Below the pieces are notes generated by a model. The model did no database searches. It had not been told where the DNA came from and saw only the letters and a program-made list of their open reading frames with translations. Below are positions 4,983 to 5,468 of a stretch of DNA of 5,468 nt, piece by piece (positions within the stretch are counted from its first letter, which is position 1; each line of letters opens with the position of its first letter). The position numbers and the translations under genes were made by a program. This stretch comes from SXMI01 sp964391365 (lineage in GTDB: Bacteria; Actinomycetota; Acidimicrobiia; Acidimicrobiales; Microtrichaceae), in NCBI GenBank assembly GCA_964391365.1, contig CAYMKW010000141.1, forward strand, positions 1-5,468, in the 5' to 3' direction.

Positions 4983-5450
4983 ATGGCCACACGCCGACCG
5001 GTCGTCGAGGGCTGGTTCACGATCCCCGACGACGACACGCCGCCCTCGCTCATCGGGACCCGTTGCTCCCGGAGCGGGACCTACTTCTTCCCGCCCGAGC
5101 GGGTCATGTCCCGGGCACCCGGCCAGGCCGACAGCACCCTCGAAGAGGTCCACCTCTCGCGCCGCGGCCGGATCTGGTCCTACACCGACGCCCAGTACCA
5201 GCCGCCCGAGCCGTACGTCCCCGTCAGCGACCCCTACGAGCCGTTCTGCATCGCGGCGGTCGAACTCGAGGCGGAGCGCATGGTCGTCATGGGACAGGTG
5301 GTCGCCGGCGTCGGCGTCGACGACCTGCAGGTCGGGATGGAGATGGAACTGGTGCTCGACACCCTCGACGTCCGCACCGACGAGGACGGCGACGAGGTCG
5401 AGTACGTCGTGTGGAAGTGGCGGCCGGTGGCCGACGGAGGTGCGTCGTGA
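4983..5450 (+). CDS. DUF35 OB-fold protein (thiolase/lipid-transfer partner) with degenerate zinc ribbon
   Basis: 155-residue protein of the DUF35 family: an N-terminal rubredoxin-like zinc ribbon and a C-terminal OB fold. Such proteins bind thiolase or Ltp-type aldolase partners in steroid and aromatic CoA-thioester metabolism. Seen: VEGWFTIP (8-15), LIGTRCSRSGTYFFPPERV (23-41), LEEVHLSRRGRIWSYT (53-68), YQPPEPYVPVSDPYEPF (72-88), AVELEAERMVVMGQVV (92-107), DDLQVGMEMELVLDTL (113-128) and VWKWRPV (143-149). The family usually has CxxC followed by a second CxNPxC-like pair. Here only Cys28 remains; the other three positions read Ser31, Ser43 and Gln48. Either the ribbon folds without zinc or the partner stabilises it. 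The stop overlaps the next gene's GTG (GTGA), indicating translational coupling. Expression may be controlled by the inverted repeat at 4944-4960. Family assignment is firm; the metabolic substrate is not. Confidence 0.88.
   Translation: MATRRPVVEGWFTIPDDDTPPSLIGTRCSRSGTYFFPPERVMSRAPGQADSTLEEVHLSRRGRIWSYTDAQYQPPEPYVPVSDPYEPFCIAAVELEAERMVVMGQVVAGVGVDDLQVGMEMELVLDTLDVRTDEDGDEVEYVVWKWRPVADGGAS
5436..5440 (+). promoter_or_regulatory. Shine-Dalgarno of the last gene
   Basis: GGAGG, 6 nt before the GTG at 5447 and inside the end of the DUF35 coding region. This supports the overlapping downstream start. Confidence 0.7.
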
Positions 5451-5468
5451 GCGTCGAACAGGTGGCCG
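5447..5468 (+). CDS. start of a downstream gene, probably thiolase/lipid-transfer protein (partial)
   Basis: Only seven codons are visible: GTG AGC GTC GAA CAG GTG GCC, read as MSVEQVA. The GTG overlaps the DUF35 stop by GTGA and is preceded by a well-spaced GGAGG, so the reading frame is credible. DUF35 genes are commonly followed by their thiolase or Ltp aldolase partner, whose N-termini often read M..xxVAIxGxG, and the visible residues fit that. The product is inferred from context. Confidence 0.55.

Noticed and set aside
4874..5053. 60-codon N-terminal extension of the phosphodiesterase (ATG at 5053)
   Set aside because: It runs antisense into the DUF35 coding region and across its promoter, and the GTG at 4873 has a leaderless -10 at ideal spacing.
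1..5468. Search for KstR2-like sites (CAAG..CTTG), tRNA, CRISPR repeats, insertion sequence ends
   Set aside because: By eye none was found; intergenic space is small and occupied by promoter-like elements.

Overview
The window is very GC-rich with strong third-position GC bias, uses GTG starts freely, and encodes an F420-type luciferase-like oxidoreductase, a DUF1023 hydrolase and a DUF35 protein paired with a downstream gene. Together these point to an actinobacterium. The gene families would suit a Mycobacteriales or Acidimicrobiia-like lineage, but the sequence alone does not fix the taxon. No tRNA, rRNA, CRISPR array, insertion sequence or prophage gene was seen, and the window is almost fully coding.

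Layout from left to right: (1) the N-terminal 133 codons of an EchA20-type ring-D hydrolase of steroid catabolism (minus strand, running off the left edge); (2) an alpha/beta hydrolase of the DUF1023 type with a WXG-like helical N-terminus (minus), 97 nt upstream of echA20 and probably in its transcript; (3) a divergent short-chain dehydrogenase (plus); (4) a 47-nt convergent gap with a GC hairpin; (5) an LLM-class, probably F420-dependent, oxidoreductase (minus); (6) an alkaline-phosphatase-superfamily phosphodiesterase (minus), 11 nt upstream of it; (7) a divergent promoter region with a candidate operator; (8) a DUF35 OB-fold protein (plus) whose stop overlaps the start of a last gene, cut by the right edge and probably a thiolase/lipid-transfer protein.

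How the genes fit together: EchA20 hydrolyses the last intact steroid ring (D) of a CoA-bound bicyclic intermediate. An SDR divergent from EchA20 and a DUF35/thiolase pair are recurrent members of actinobacterial steroid and CoA-thioester catabolic clusters. The SDR/echA20 arrangement resembles the Rv3549c/Rv3550 order of Mycobacterium tuberculosis, with the DUF1023 gene inserted between them. The phosphodiesterase and LLM genes form a pair of unknown substrate.

Most notable points: the phosphodiesterase reads as a circular permutation of the alkaline-phosphatase fold, with the final-histidine segment at the N-terminus; four genes have a TANNNT hexamer 6-8 nt before the start codon, the pattern of leaderless transcription; the DUF35 protein has lost three of four zinc-ribbon cysteines; and a 17-nt inverted repeat lies just downstream of the DUF35 -10 element.
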